Positions 12,301-23,280 are shown, counted from the stretch's first letter. The stretch: 64,000 nt of DNA from Hemerocallis citrina (GCA_017893485.1 CM030361.1:137321961-137385960); one strand, 5' to 3'. The notes: generated from the sequence alone by a model not told the origin. Numbers and translations are program-made.

Positions 12301-13306
12301 CCCAATTGACATTGTCATAGGCTTTTTGAAAATCGAGTTTGATCAAAATCCCTTCGGCGCGCGATCTGTGACAATGTGAGATGATCTCCTGCGCCGAAGC
12401 TACACTATCAAGGATAAATCGATCCTTGATGAAGCCCGATTGAGCCGGGTCAATCATGGGAGAGATATAGGCACTAAGTCTAGCAGAAAGAACTTTCATG
12501 ATGATTTTGAAAGAGGTGTTGATCAAACTGATAGGCCTAAAATTAGCCAACACGTGAGCGCCCTCCACTTTGGGGATGAGCACAATGTGCGCATAGTTAA
12601 TACGATCGAAAGAGAAAGATCCCTGATGCAGCTCTTGAAACATGTTGAACAGGTCGTCTTTCAACCAAGGCCAGAATTTCTGGAAAAAGAAGGCCGGGAA
12701 TCCGTCCGGCCCCAGGGATGAGTCGCTTTTTAAAGCGAATACGGTAGATTTAATCTCCTCCAAGGAGAAAGGGGCTTCGAGCCCGGATAAATCATGCGAT
12801 TGACTACCGTAAAGGTGATCCCAATCAAGGTGAATGGATCGCTGCTTGTGCGACCCGATCAGGTTTCTATAGAAGCAGAGAAAGGTATGGTGGATCTCAT
12901 GGTCAGAATTTAGATCCCTCCCGTTGTCACTGATTGTAGAGATACGATTACAACGTTGCCTGAAAGAAGCAAAATTATGAAAGAAAGCAGTATTGGCATC
13001 TCCCTCTTTTAACCAGTTAATCCTGGCTCTTTAAGCCCATTTAATATGATCGAGGTGAAGAATGTCTGCATAATCTTTCTTGCATGATCGCCTTTCTGCG
13101 CGAAGGCACTCCGACAACGGACCTTGCTCCTCCAAAGTATCAATGGACTCAATGGAAGACAGGAGAAATTTTTTTAGAAATGATGTATTGCCGCTTCTTT
13201 GGCGATGCTAGATCTTATAACCAAATTTGATGGCATGCAGTTTGAGCAGAATATTGCCAAGGCCAAAAGACCCAGTAACAGAGGATAAGCATTCTACAAC
13301 CAAATT
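9301..13306 (-). mobile_element. 5'-truncated plant LINE (L1-like non-LTR retrotransposon)
   Basis: About 4.0 kb on the minus strand. The 3' end at 9301 carries a short poly(A) (TTTTTTTT on the plus strand at 9301-9309), and 14-bp duplications flank the element. It keeps the segment upstream of reverse transcriptase, the reverse transcriptase, the zf-RVT domain and about 1.1 kb of 3' untranslated sequence. The endonuclease and ORF1 are missing, as expected from incomplete reverse transcription. Confidence 0.9.
10429..13060 (-). pseudogene. LINE ORF2 remnant: reverse transcriptase and zf-RVT
   Basis: The product would reverse-transcribe LINE RNA at the nicked target. Reading leftwards from 13060: RINWLKEGDANTAFFH (pre-RT linker), EEIKSTVFALKSD and SSLGPDGFPAFFF (RT start, near 12760-12690), LIPKVEGAHVLANFRPISL (12590), ILIKLDFQKAYDNVNW (12340), then the catalytic loop LQYAGDTIIF near 12020, where the usual YADD is changed to YAGD. 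The zf-RVT domain follows (WRWNAAGVFLVKSFYH, CPLCSETHEDVDHLFVSCP, 11030-10770). The frame breaks near 12120, 11330 and 10690, with a stop at 13033. The mutated catalytic Asp and the frameshifts make it inactive. Confidence 0.9.
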
Positions 13307-13320
13307 TGAGGGTACAATAA
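13307..13320. repeat. LINE target-site duplication, right copy
   Basis: TGAGGGTACAATAA; pairs with 9287-9300. Confidence 0.8.
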
Positions 13321-13854
13321 GTTAATTAGGTAATAGGTAATGGGTTAATGGATTATGGGTTTAAGAATATGGTATTGGTTAGTTGATTGGATATTGGGTA
13401 TGGATATTAATAATGGGTTTTAAAATAGGTTAGTTGGGTTAAAAAAATCCATTAGGGTTAAAAATTCAATAGAAATAAATTAACCAATAACGATATTGTT
13501 TATAATAAAAATGTAATTTGCATTAGAAAATAGTATTTATCTAAAATACTACAAATATAGTTAGTAAATAAAAGTGGATCTTTTAATAACCAGTTAAAAA
13601 TGAAAATAACAATAGTACTACAAATAACAATAATAATAATAAGAGTAATAATAATAAAAATAAGAATTTTGTTACAATATAAAATCATGGAAATAGTTAC
13701 AAATAAAATTATAGACCGAAAATAGATTTTCATAGAAGATCCAACAATACGATTTGACAAAAGAATTTGGAAACCGAAAAAATAATTTACAAAAATTTTA
13801 AATACAAAAATTACAAAAAAATACATTTTTTTGGGGGGAAAACAGGGGGTTACA

Positions 13855-13859
13855 GAAAA
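13855..13859. repeat. Solo-LTR right target-site duplication GAAAA
   Basis: Follows TTACA at 13854 and restores the array unit (GGAAAAGCT) when joined to the left copy at 6021-6025. Confidence 0.85.
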
Positions 13860-15085
13860 GCTCTGGGGAGGCTCGGAATTACCACCGACCGTCGAGCCCC
13901 CAAAGCTTGTTGGAAAAGCTAGGGGGTGGCTCGAGGTCACTACCAAGCGCCGAGCCCCCCAAACTTGTTGGAAAAGCTATGGGGTGGCTCAGAATTGTCA
14001 CCGACAGCCGAGCCCTAAGCTTCTTGGAAAAGCCATGGGGTGGCTCGAGGTCACTGTCGAGCGCCGAGCCCCCCATACTTGTTGGAAAAGCTCTAGGGTG
14101 CCACGGAACTGCCACCGACCGACGAGCCCCCAAAACTTGTTGGAAAAGCTAAGGGTTGGCTCGAGGTCACCACCGAGCACCGAGCCCCTTATGCTTGTTA
14201 GAAAAAGCTATGGGGAGGCTCGGAATCGCAACCGACCGTCAAGACCCAAGCTTGTTGTAAAAGCTAGGGGGTAGCTCGAGGTCACCACCGAGCGCCGAGC
14301 CCCTTATGCTTGTTAGAAAAGTTATAGAAAGGCTCGGAATCGCTACCGACCGTCGAGCCCCATGCTTGCCGGAAAAGCTAGGGGGTGGCTCGAGGTCACT
14401 ACCGAGCGCCGAGCCCCCACACTTGTTGGAAAAGCTATGGGGAGTCTCGGAATCGCTTCCGACCGTCGAGCCCCAAGCTGGTTGTAAAATCTAGGAGGTG
14501 GCTCGAGGTCACTGCCGAGCGCCGAGCCCCTTATGCTTGTTGGAAAAGCAATGGGGAGGATCGGAATTTCTACCGACCGTCGAGCTCGAAGCTTGTTGGA
14601 AAAGCCATGGGGTGGCTCGAGGTACCTGTCGAGCGCCAAGCCCCCCATACTTGTTGAAAAAGCTTTAGGGTGGCTCGGAATTGCCACCGACCGTCGAACC
14701 CCCAAAGCTTGTTTGAAAAGCTAGAAGGTGGCTCGAGGTTACCACCGAGCGCCGAGCCCCTTATGCTTGTTAGAAAAGCTATGGAGATGCTCGAAATTGC
14801 TACCGACCGTCGAGCCTCATGCTTGTTGTAGAAGCTAGGGGGTGGCTCGAGGTCACCACCGAGCGCCGAGCCCATTATGCTCGTTGGAAAAGCTATAGGG
14901 AGGCTCGGAATTGCCCTCGAGCGCTGAGCCCCCAAAGCTTGTTGGAAAAGTTAGGGGGTGGCTCAAGGTCACCACCGAGCGTCGATCCCCTTTTGCTTGT
15001 TGAAAAAGCTATAGTGAGGCTCGGAATCGCTACAGACCGTCGAGCCCCAAAAGCTTGTTGGAAAAGCTAGGGGGTGGCTCGACTT
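13855..15085. repeat. Tandem array TR-A, right part
   Basis: About 21 units continue the array broken at 6025. Measured spacings between successive CTTGT motifs (13905, 13963, 14019, 14077, 14135, 14193, 14250, 14308) are 56-58 bp. The alternation of GGCTCGAGGTCAC and GGCTCGGAAT units continues, with local irregularities where two units of one type are adjacent. Confidence 0.9.
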
Positions 15086-15259
15086 GAAGCAGGCCCCTAC
15101 CCGCCGTGCCTACTGTGAAAGTCGGGAGTAAAAACTAGAAAATTTCTTGTGATGCTGATGTCACGGGCATCGATTTCGAGGAGTTTGAAATCCTATTGGT
15201 CGTTAGATCTTGATGATCAAGATTGGATGGTAAGGACCTTGGCACGGGATTCAAAGCAT

Positions 15260-15300
15260 TGTTTCCTCTCTATAAATCCCCCACACCCCTTCTCATTTCT
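15260..15300 (+). promoter_or_regulatory. Putative TATA promoter of the opposite-strand gene in Tat2
   Basis: CTCTCTATAAATCCCCCAC places a plant-type TATA box at 15271-15277. It is followed by a pyrimidine-rich stretch (TTCTCATTTCTTCAC) and CT-rich leader, then an ATG at 15355 in GGCGATGAC. The strand is opposite to gag-pol. Inferred from sequence layout; no transcript evidence. Confidence 0.55.
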
Positions 15301-15354
15301 TCACTTTGCGTTTTCTCTCTAAGACCAGGAGCTTCTCTCTCTTGCTGCCGGCGA

Positions 15355-17788
15355 TGACTTTTACGACGAACTCTTCGTTTACCGATTATTAGGTTAGTAT
15401 TTTACTTTGCCATATCATGAACTCAGTTTAGCTCCGAGGCAAGTTCTTCCGGCCGGGGTGATGGTGATTGGGATTCAGACTCGATGTCGTGGGACCTGGA
15501 TGACTGACCTATTGCGGGATAGGGACAGTCGGAATCCACATCCTGAGATATGGTTTTGGACATGTCCCCCCTACAAATTCGTCGGCTGGAGATAGTAGAG
15601 TCCTCAGGCGAGGAGGTTGGGGAGGAAGAGTTTAAGGAAGGGGAGTCTGAGGAAGGAGGTGGGGCCAAGGAAGAAGTAGAGTCTGAGGAAGGAGGCGAGG
15701 CCAAGGAAGAAGTAAAGTCTGAGGAGGGAGGCGAGGCTGAGGAAGAAGTAGAGTCTGAGGAAGGAGGCAAGGCCGAGGAAGAAGTAGAGTCTGAGGAAGG
15801 AGGCGAGGCCGAGGAAGAAGTAGAGTCTGGGGAAGGAGGTGGGGAAGGAGGTGCTCTCCCCCCTCTCCCTCCTTTGTTGATACCATCTCTGCCGAGGAAG
15901 CCCTGAACTCTTAGTAAGAAGAGGAAGTGGCGAGCGCCGAATAGTCCGAGCTCGCCGGACGAGTTCGCACCGAAACCAGCATTTGACATCCCCTTTTCAA
16001 GACGGCAGGGCCGATCAGGATGTATCCCGACAATGTGGAGAGCCTTGTTCAATTCCACGTGGAGGTACCTTTGACCAGCCAGCCTTAAATAAAGATGGAC
16101 AACATGCCGTGCGTCCTGAAGGCCGATTTTCTGCCCATCATAAGGGCCAGTTATTTCATCCCAAAGAGTACGAGCTGATGATTCCGAGCCCCAGTCTTCG
16201 CCCCATCGCCGAGTTGGTCCCCGGCTTCTGCATGTTTCCCGAGGATGCTTTTGTCTCGAGGCTAAGGTTACCGTTGCATCCGTTCATCAAGAGGGTACTG
16301 AGGTGGGGGGAGCTGAGCCCGATGCAGTACAGCCCTAATTCATGGAAGCATCTGATTTGCTTCATTTTGAAGATTCAGGAGAAGAAGGTCCCCCTTAAGT
16401 TGAAGTACTTCTGCGTGGTCTAGGGGGTGAGCTCGCTCGGTGACATGGAGGGCATATTTTACATGTCACCCCGCCTTCACAAGAGAGTGATGCACGGTCA
16501 CCCAGACTCCATAAACGGGTGGAAGGAGAAGTACCTCGTTGTTGGGAGCGAAGTGCCTTGGAAAATCCCTATGGCGTGGAACTTTTTCAAGCCGAACTTC
16601 AAACCTCCGAGGCAGAAGGACTTGACTGAGGCAGAGTGGGATGATGTATCCAAAATCGTGGAGGGGCACAACATCGGTTAGCTATGCATGACCGAGATAC
16701 ACCTTGCGCGAGCCAGACTGAGTCCAGCCGACCCCTGTACATTTTTGTTTCATTCTTGTCTAACCTTTTGCATCCGCATTAACATTTTTTCTCTTTTTTG
16801 CAGTGATGGAACCAATGAAGCTTGAGGCGAGGATGGCCCTGTTGGCGCTGGCCCAGAAGAAGAGGGCCCGGGAAGCAGCATCGGGGCCGGGGCCAGCCCA
16901 AGGGGCGATGAAGGTCCCTACGGAGCTGTCCCCCAAGAAGTTGAAGAAGAAGCACTCGTCTCGCGAGGCAAAGGAGTCGGGGCCGAGCACGAGTAGCCAA
17001 AAGGTTACTGAGGTCCTGAGGGCGGGGACCCCCACCGTCCGTCCCGATGACAGGCAGATGGTTGGCAAGGGGGGGCTAAGACCATACGCCCCGAACTGGT
17101 TAGTGAAGGAGGCAGACTCGCTGGTCGAGGGCCCGATCGCCATAGAGGTGGCTGCCAAGATTGCCACGGTGCGCGACCAGAACATTTTGGCGATCGAGAC
17201 CACAGAAACGGCCCACATGAAGTGGGCTCAGGCTCAAGTGGTGATAAGTGTTGGTTTTTTCTGTCTTATTCATTTCTTTTGTACTGGGTAATATTATGAC
17301 ATTCCCTTCTCGACCAGGCGTTGATGATGGGGGACCAGATGAGGAGGTGCATGGAGAAAGAGGTCCAAGCCGAGAAGCAGAATGCCGACCGATACCTTCG
17401 GGAGGCGAAGAACGTCAAGCTCGACCTGACGGCTGCTCAGGGGAAGGTGCACACCCTCCAAGCCGAGCTCGCCTCTCAGCAGGATGGGCATCTTCATGAA
17501 TTGGCCGCGGCTCGGGGAAAGGCATAGGCGGAGTACAACAAGATGACGACGGCAGCGGCGGACGAGCTGAACAGCGTCCAAGACGAGGCATATGATAGGG
17601 CGAAGGAGCACTTTCTGCTCCTTTACCCCGAAGCGAAGATCGACCACCTCAAATACGGGTGGGTACCCCCCGTGCTTCCGCCCACTCCTGTGGGCAAGGG
17701 CAATGAGGCTCCGAGGGACCCCACCTTGGAGGAAGAGGCGGGGGGTGTGGCGGCCGACGAAGAGGTGCAGCTCCCCCCTCCGCAGTAG
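15355..17788 (+). pseudogene. Opposite-strand additional gene of Tat2 (putative gypsy-type transposon protein, PF04195-like)
   Basis: Function is unknown; related plant proteins are annotated 'putative gypsy type transposon'. Probable exons: up to 16676, 16804-17240 and 17318-17788, joined in phase by introns ending TTTGCAG and CGACCAG. The N-terminal part has an acidic 12-residue repeat (EEGGEAEEEVES, 15640-15835). The core (RLPLHPFIKRVLRWGEL, NSWKHLICF, 16260-16420, continuing to WNFFKPNF at 16590) matches the PF04195 pattern. Exons 2 and 3 are Lys/Glu-rich with predicted coiled coil (AEKQNADRYLREAKN). In-frame stops at 16421-16423 and 17525-17527, plus stops and shifts before 16060, show it is broken. 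It sits between two tandem arrays. Confidence 0.7.
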
Positions 17789-17959
17789 CTAAAACATTTT
17801 CTTACCCTTTCTTTTTTGTTTCTTTTTGTATTGCCAAACGCGGACTGGCCACCGCTTTTTGTATAAAAAAAATTGAATCAATACAACTAAATTTTTTGGC
17901 CAAGCTTCTATTACTTGTGTGGATTTTTAGTGAATCGTGGTTTCCTTCTCTCTTGCCAG

Positions 17960-18520
17960 TTTAACGAGGCCCTGGGTGCCGACCTCAGTTCAGCCGAGGT
18001 CTGCCAACTTCAGAATAAGCTAGAATCCAAGGAGAATGTCTTGATCCGCTATCGCAAGCAGGCTCGCGATTGAGAAGCCGTGGTTGGTTATTTTATGAAC
18101 AAGTTCAGGGAGCTTAGCTTAGAGGCGGCGCGCATGAAGAAAACCATAGCCGATCGGGACTGGGGAAGTGCCGAGACGAACTGGTCCCTATCTGATGCTT
18201 CCACTCGGCGACTGGCCTCCGAGTTCGTCCTTCGCGGGGTGGTGGTTGAAAAGGAGCTGGAAATCCAAAGGTTGAAGATCCTGCTAGGCACCGGGCAGTC
18301 TCAGTTCGTCCATCCAGGGCCAGGAGGCCTCTCTGTTTTAGGTTGCTCGTCAGACCTGTATCTGGAGATGGCGTGGCCTGCTGATGCACAGAGCTCGGTT
18401 GCGGGGACGTCGACAATGGCTATGCCCAAGATGGGGGATGAGATTGTTGGAGGGCGGAGCCATTCCGCAGAACTCGAGGCGGCTCTTGTGAGCCCGGAGG
18501 GTCTGGCGAGAGACCCTTAG
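17960..18520 (+). pseudogene. Second opposite-strand coiled-coil frame in Tat2
   Basis: Starts after an acceptor-like TCTCTTGCCAG at 17959 and runs in one frame to TAG at 18520 with a single TGA at 18072-18074. The product (FNEALGADLSSAEVCQLQNK, later VVVEKELEIQRLKILLG) looks like a charged coiled coil. It may be the last exon of the preceding gene or a second gene; Retand-type elements were described with two opposite-strand ORFs. An AATAAT signal follows at 18586. No enzymatic motif is visible. Confidence 0.55.
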
Positions 18521-19009
18521 GTAGAAGTAGAGGGAGAATGTTGTAACTTTTTTTAATTGTACCGTAGCCTTTGAGGGCATTTTATGAATAATATTTGATT
18601 TTTCTGATCCTCTTTGACTTGGAAAATTAGGATGTTGACCGTCCCTTGAACCGGACTCTGAACCCCCTGCTTTGTAGGAAACGAAGGAGTGACTCAAGAT
18701 CGACATCGAATGCCGATTCACCATGGTTAGGGTTGCCACTCAGGGGGAGGATCCCTGCTTTGCTCGGGAGCCCAGCTGTTTCGTCTTCCAATGTCACTTA
18801 ATGGGGGATGTTTCATCTTCTGTCGTTTGGACTTTCCAATATCATAAATGTGCCTTGCTGGAGGGCAATATAACCCTCACCCCTTCACCATTAGTTCATC
18901 AGAAATTGTTTCACTTCACCATGAGTTCTCGTCGCCGGTGATTCTCTTGCCACCCTCTGACAATTGGGGGTAACAGCTATGAGTTTTGTTTTATCCCTTG
19001 TTGTCAACG

Positions 19010-20665
19010 GGTGAGAGGTGGGTCGGTCCTATGTTCGGGGCTTGGGGTGCTTGCCGAAGGCGAGCGCTCTAAATCTTAATGAAAACTTTTGGGTGGGGAG
19101 GGGGGAGCTGAAATCCCGTCCGAAGGTTCAAGACTTGGTTGCTTTGACGAAAACCCCTCGGTCGCTCGGAGGGTTGAGCCCCCTTACCATGGAGGAGTTG
19201 TCGGGTTGTGGCTTGGAGGCACTACCGAGTGCGAAGCCCTGTTAGCTTGAGAAAGCTAGGGCGTGGCTCAAGGTCAATGCCGAGGGTCGAGTCCCCTTAA
19301 CTTGAAAGAGTTGTATGGTTGTGGCTCAAAGGCACTGCCGAGTGAGAAGCCCTGTTTACATGAGAAAGCTAGGGCATGGCTCGAGGTCACTGTCGAAGGT
19401 CGAGCTCCCTTAATATGGAAGAGTTGTCGGGTTGTGGCTCGGAGGCACTGTTGAGCGCGAAGCCCTGTTAGCTTGAGAAAGCTAGGGCATAGCTCGAGGT
19501 CACTTCCGAAGGTCGAGCCCCCTTAACATGAAAGAGTTGTCTGGTTGTGGCTCGGAGGCACTGTCAAGCGCTTAGCCTAGTTAGCTTGAGAAAGATAGAG
19601 CGCGGCTCAAGGTCACTGTCGAGGGTCGAGCCCCCTTAACTTGGAAGAGTTGTCGAATTTTGGCTCGGAGGCACTGCCGAGCGCGTAGCCCAGTTAGCTT
19701 GAGAAAGCTAAGGCGTGGCTCGAGGTCGCTGCCGAGGGTCAAGCCTCCTTAACATGGAAGAGTTGTCGGGTTGTGGCTTGGAAGCACTGCCGAGTGTGAA
19801 GCCCTGTTAGCATGAGAAAGTTAGGGCATGGCTCGAGGTCAATGCTGAGGGTTGAGCCCCTTTAACTTGGAAGAGTTGTTGGGTTGTGGCTCGGAGGCAC
19901 TGCCAAGCGCGAAGCCCGGTTAGCTTGAGAAAGCTAGGGCGTGGCTCGAGGTCACTGCCGAAGGTCGAGCCCCCTTGATATGGAAGAGTTGTCAGGTTGT
20001 GGCTCGGAGGCACTACCGACCGCGAAGCCTTGTTAGCTTGAGAAAGCTAGGACGTGGCTCGAGGTCATTGCCGAAGGTCGAGCCCCCTTAACAAGGAAGA
20101 GTTGTCGGGTTGTGCCTCGAAGGCACTGTCAAACGTGAAGCCCTTTTAGCTTGAGAAAGCTAGGGCATGGCTCGATTTCACTACCGAAGGTCGAGCCCCT
20201 TTAACATGGAAAAGTTGTCCGGTTGTGGCTCGGAGGCACTGCCGAGCGTGAAGCCCTGTTAGCTTGAGAAAGCTAAGGTGTGGCTCAAGGTGAATGCCGA
20301 GGGTCGAGCCCCTTTAACTTGGAAGAGTTGTCAGGTTGTGGCTCGGAGGCACTGCCGAGTGCGAAGCCCTGTTAGCTTGAGAAAGCTAGGGCGTGGCTCG
20401 AGGTCACTGCCGAAGGTCGAGCCCTCTTAACATGGAAGAGTTGTCGAGTTGGGGCTCGGAGGTACTGCCGAGCGCAAAGCCCTGTTAGCTTGAGAAAGCT
20501 AGGACGTGGCTCGAGGTCACCGCCGAAGGTCGAGCCCCCTTAACATGGAAGAGTTGTCGGGTTGTAGCTCGGAGGCACTGCCGAGCGCGAAGCCCTGTTA
20601 GCTTGAGAAAGCTAGGGCGTGGCTCGAGGTTTGTGTCGAGGGTCGAGCCCACTTAACTTGGACGG
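19010..20665. repeat. Tandem array TR-B (113-bp dimeric units)
   Basis: About 13 units with GTTAGCTTGAGAAAGCTAG recurring at 19919, 20032, 20145 and 20258, so the period is exactly 113 bp there. Each unit is a dimer: one half has GGCTCGAGGTCACTGCCG with the GGCTCGA...TCGAGCC inverted repeat, the other GGCTCGGAGGCACTGCCG. The half-units resemble the two TR-A unit types, so both arrays probably share one ancestor. It lies directly downstream of pol in Tat2. Confidence 0.9.
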
Positions 20666-20766
20666 AAAAAATTTAAAAAGTGTAGGAGAAAACCAAAATT
20701 ACACTTTGTTATTTACAAAAGGGAACAACACGTAAGTGCCGATTACAATGGATTGGTTACATAAGT

Positions 20767-23280
20767 TTAGCCCTCTCCTTCGAGGAACTTAATGAGGTGC
20801 TCCGCATTCCAGGACCTCCTGACTATCCTGCTCCCCAGGTCAACGAGTCGGTATGTGCCTGGGCATACCACTTTGGAGACCTTGTAGGGGCCCTCCCAAT
20901 TAGGCGATAGTTTTTGCTTTCCTCTGGGGTTGGATACCGCAAGCTTTCTGAGCACGGGTCACCTTGCTTGATGTCTATCGAGCGGACCTTCTTGTTGTAG
21001 AATTTCTCGATCCTTTGTTGGTATATGCTCCTTCGAATGGCAGATCTTTCCCTTACCTCGTCTATGAGGTCCAAATTGGCTCTAAGGTCAGAAGAGTTGT
21101 CCTCTTTGTTGAAGGCCATGATCCTGGGCGATGGGATGCCAATTTCTAACGGAATAACATCCTCGGTGTCGTCGGTGAGGTTGAACGGGGATTCGCCTGT
21201 AGGGATCCTCTTAGTTATTCAGTGCGCCCAGAGTACGCTAAGCAGTTTGTCGACCCATAGCCCCTTTGGCAAATTATCAAGCCGCTTCTTTAGGCTGACT
21301 AGGATCTGGCGGTTTGCATTTTTGGCTTGGCCGTTTGACTGAGGGTGGCACACTGATGAGAAGCGTTGATGAACGTAGGCCATCACAAGTGCGGCCATCA
21401 CAAGTGCGTAGGTCACCTTCTCCATTTTAGCGTACCTGGTCTCTACCGACAGCAAGACTTTGCTCACGTAGTAAAGAGGCTTTTGGACGCCTTCATCTTC
21501 CCGAACGAGGATGGCACTGAGGGCGCTCTCCGGGGCTGAGAGATATAGTTGTGGTGGTTCGCCCGGTTCGGGTTTACTCAAGAGTGGAGGGTTGGCGAGA
21601 TAGGACTTCAGTTGTTCGAACGCCTGTTGCTGGGTGTCCCCCCACTCGAAGCCTTTGGCTCCTCGGAGAGCCTTGAAGAAGGGGAGTGACTTCGACTGGA
21701 TTTTGAGAGGAAGGCCCGATGACCGCCAGCCTCCTTGTTAGGCACTGAACCTTTTTAACATTTCTAGGAGGGGCCATGTCGATAATGGTCTGGATTTTCT
21801 TGGGGTTCGCCTCTATGCCGCGCTGGCTAAAGACGAACTCGAGGAATTTTTCGAAGGAGACGCAGAAGGCGCATTTGGTGGGATTGAGCCTCATGTCATG
21901 CGAACGGATGATGCCAAATGCTTCTTCAAGGTCATTCACATGGTCCTGACTTTGGCAGTTTTTGACGAGCATGTCGTCGACGTACACCTCCATGTTACGA
22001 CCGATCTGATTTTTTAAGACCTGGTTGACGAGCCTTTGGTAGGTGGCTCCAGCTTTCTTAAGCCCGAAGGGCATAACCCGGTAACAATACAGACCTTGGT
22101 TGGTTACGAAAGACGTCTTGGCGATGTCAGGGGGAAACATGAAGATTTGGTTATAGTCTGAAAAGGCGTCCATGAATGTCAACAGCTTATGGCCCGATGT
22201 CGCGTCGATTAGGGCGTCGATGTTTGGGAGAGGGAAATGGTCTTTTGGGCACGCTTTGTTGAGGCCTGTGAAGTCTATGTAGATCCTCCAGCTTCTGCTA
22301 ACCTTCTTCACCATAACAACGTTGGCCAGCCACTCCGGGTAGCTGACCTCCTGAATGAACCGAGCTGACAACAGTTTGTCCACCTCAATCTTTAGGGCTT
22401 GTTGCCTCTCCGGAGCAAACTTGCGCCACTTCTGATGAATGGGCTTGTAGCCCGAAAGATGCTCAGTCGATGCATGATCAGATCTTCTGAAATCCCAGGC
22501 ATGTCGGACGGGGTCCAGACGAAGAGGTCGATATTGCGGCGGACGCAATCAACCAGGCCCGGCTTCAAGTCTCGGGACAAGTTGTGGCTCACACGGAAAT
22601 GTTTGGATTTGTCATCTGCATCGAACGAGACCTCTTCCAGCTCGTCCACCGGTTCTAACTCCGGGTGGTTCCCTCAGGAGGGAGCTCAACCGCATCGAGG
22701 GGAAATACCCTGCCCCCGACCGTGGTCATATAGCATGAGCGTGCCGACTCCTGGTTGCCTCGGACGACCCCGACCTCGAGGTCGGTGGGAAACTTTAGTT
22801 TCAGATGGTAGGCTGAGGGGACGACCTGGAACAAACAGAGCCCGGGTCGGCCGAGGATGGCGTTGTATGCTGCCTTAACGTTGACCACCATGAAATCCAT
22901 CGACTCGGTTAGAGGATGGGGGTCGTGCCTACAGTTCCATCTAGTGTCACAATCCCCTCAATTTGTATGGGGATGCCTGAAAACCCGTAAAGGGTGTAAC
23001 CGGCTGGCTTGAGCTTTTCTCGGGGAAGTTTGAATTTCTCAAATGCTTCCAAGAACAGGATATTAACTGAGCTGCCATTGTCCACCAGGATATGGCGGAC
23101 CTCAAAGTTGGCCATGACAAGGCTGATGATGAGGGCATCGCAGTGCGGAAGCCGGATGCCTTTGAGGTCTTCCCCCGAGAAGGAGACCGCCCGCTGCTGA
23201 ACCCGAGGGGAGGAATGGTCCCGAACAGAGTTGACCTCTTGAACGAAAGCCTTGCGAGAGGTATTGGATTCCCCTCCCAT
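20767..23280 (-). pseudogene. Tat2 pol: protease, reverse transcriptase, part of RNase H, integrase C-terminus (broken)
   Basis: Minus-strand order: protease (VDNGSSVNILF, near 23070), linker (VDELEEVSF), reverse transcriptase (WRIYIDFTGLNKACPKD, VMPFGLKKAGATYQRL, catalytic YVDDMLVK near 21975), then RNase H start (YLSAPESALSAILVRE, 21545). After ETRYAKMEKVTYAL near 21420 the frame passes straight to the integrase C-terminal half (FSSVCHPQSNGQAKNANR, 21345) and ends with NWEGPYKVSKV and HLIKFLEGEG* at 20767. Most of RNase H and the integrase zinc and catalytic Asp residues are deleted. Several stops and shifts (22905, 22650, near 21740, 21217, near 20965) also break it. It could not integrate on its own. 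Confidence 0.9.

Larger units (their letters stand above)
6026..13854 (-). mobile_element. Solo LTR of a Tekay/Del-like element, inserted in array TR-A and split by a LINE
   Basis: The termini TGTCACGCCCCG (6026) and GGGGGTTACA (13854) are inverted TG/CA ends, and GAAAA flanks both sides. On the minus strand the 3' end reads GGGAAGCGGGGCGTGACA, typical of these LTRs, so orientation is minus. Excluding the LINE the LTR is about 3.8 kb. It is AT-rich with no coding frames and no internal region, hence a solo LTR. Internal repeats include a run of CAGATA-like motifs (6600-6800) and about 82-bp direct repeats (6930-7130) containing GGTCCTCCTCCGA. Confidence 0.8.

Noticed and set aside
13831..15070. 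Further open frames of 80-147 codons
   Set aside because: Same tandem repeat as 5236-6025; not genes.
15423..16058. Minus-strand Ser/Pro-rich frame of 211 codons (SSDSTSSSA repeats)
   Set aside because: It is the complement of the acidic repeat of the opposite-strand gene; the plus-strand frame leads into the PF04195-like core, so the minus frame is a shadow.
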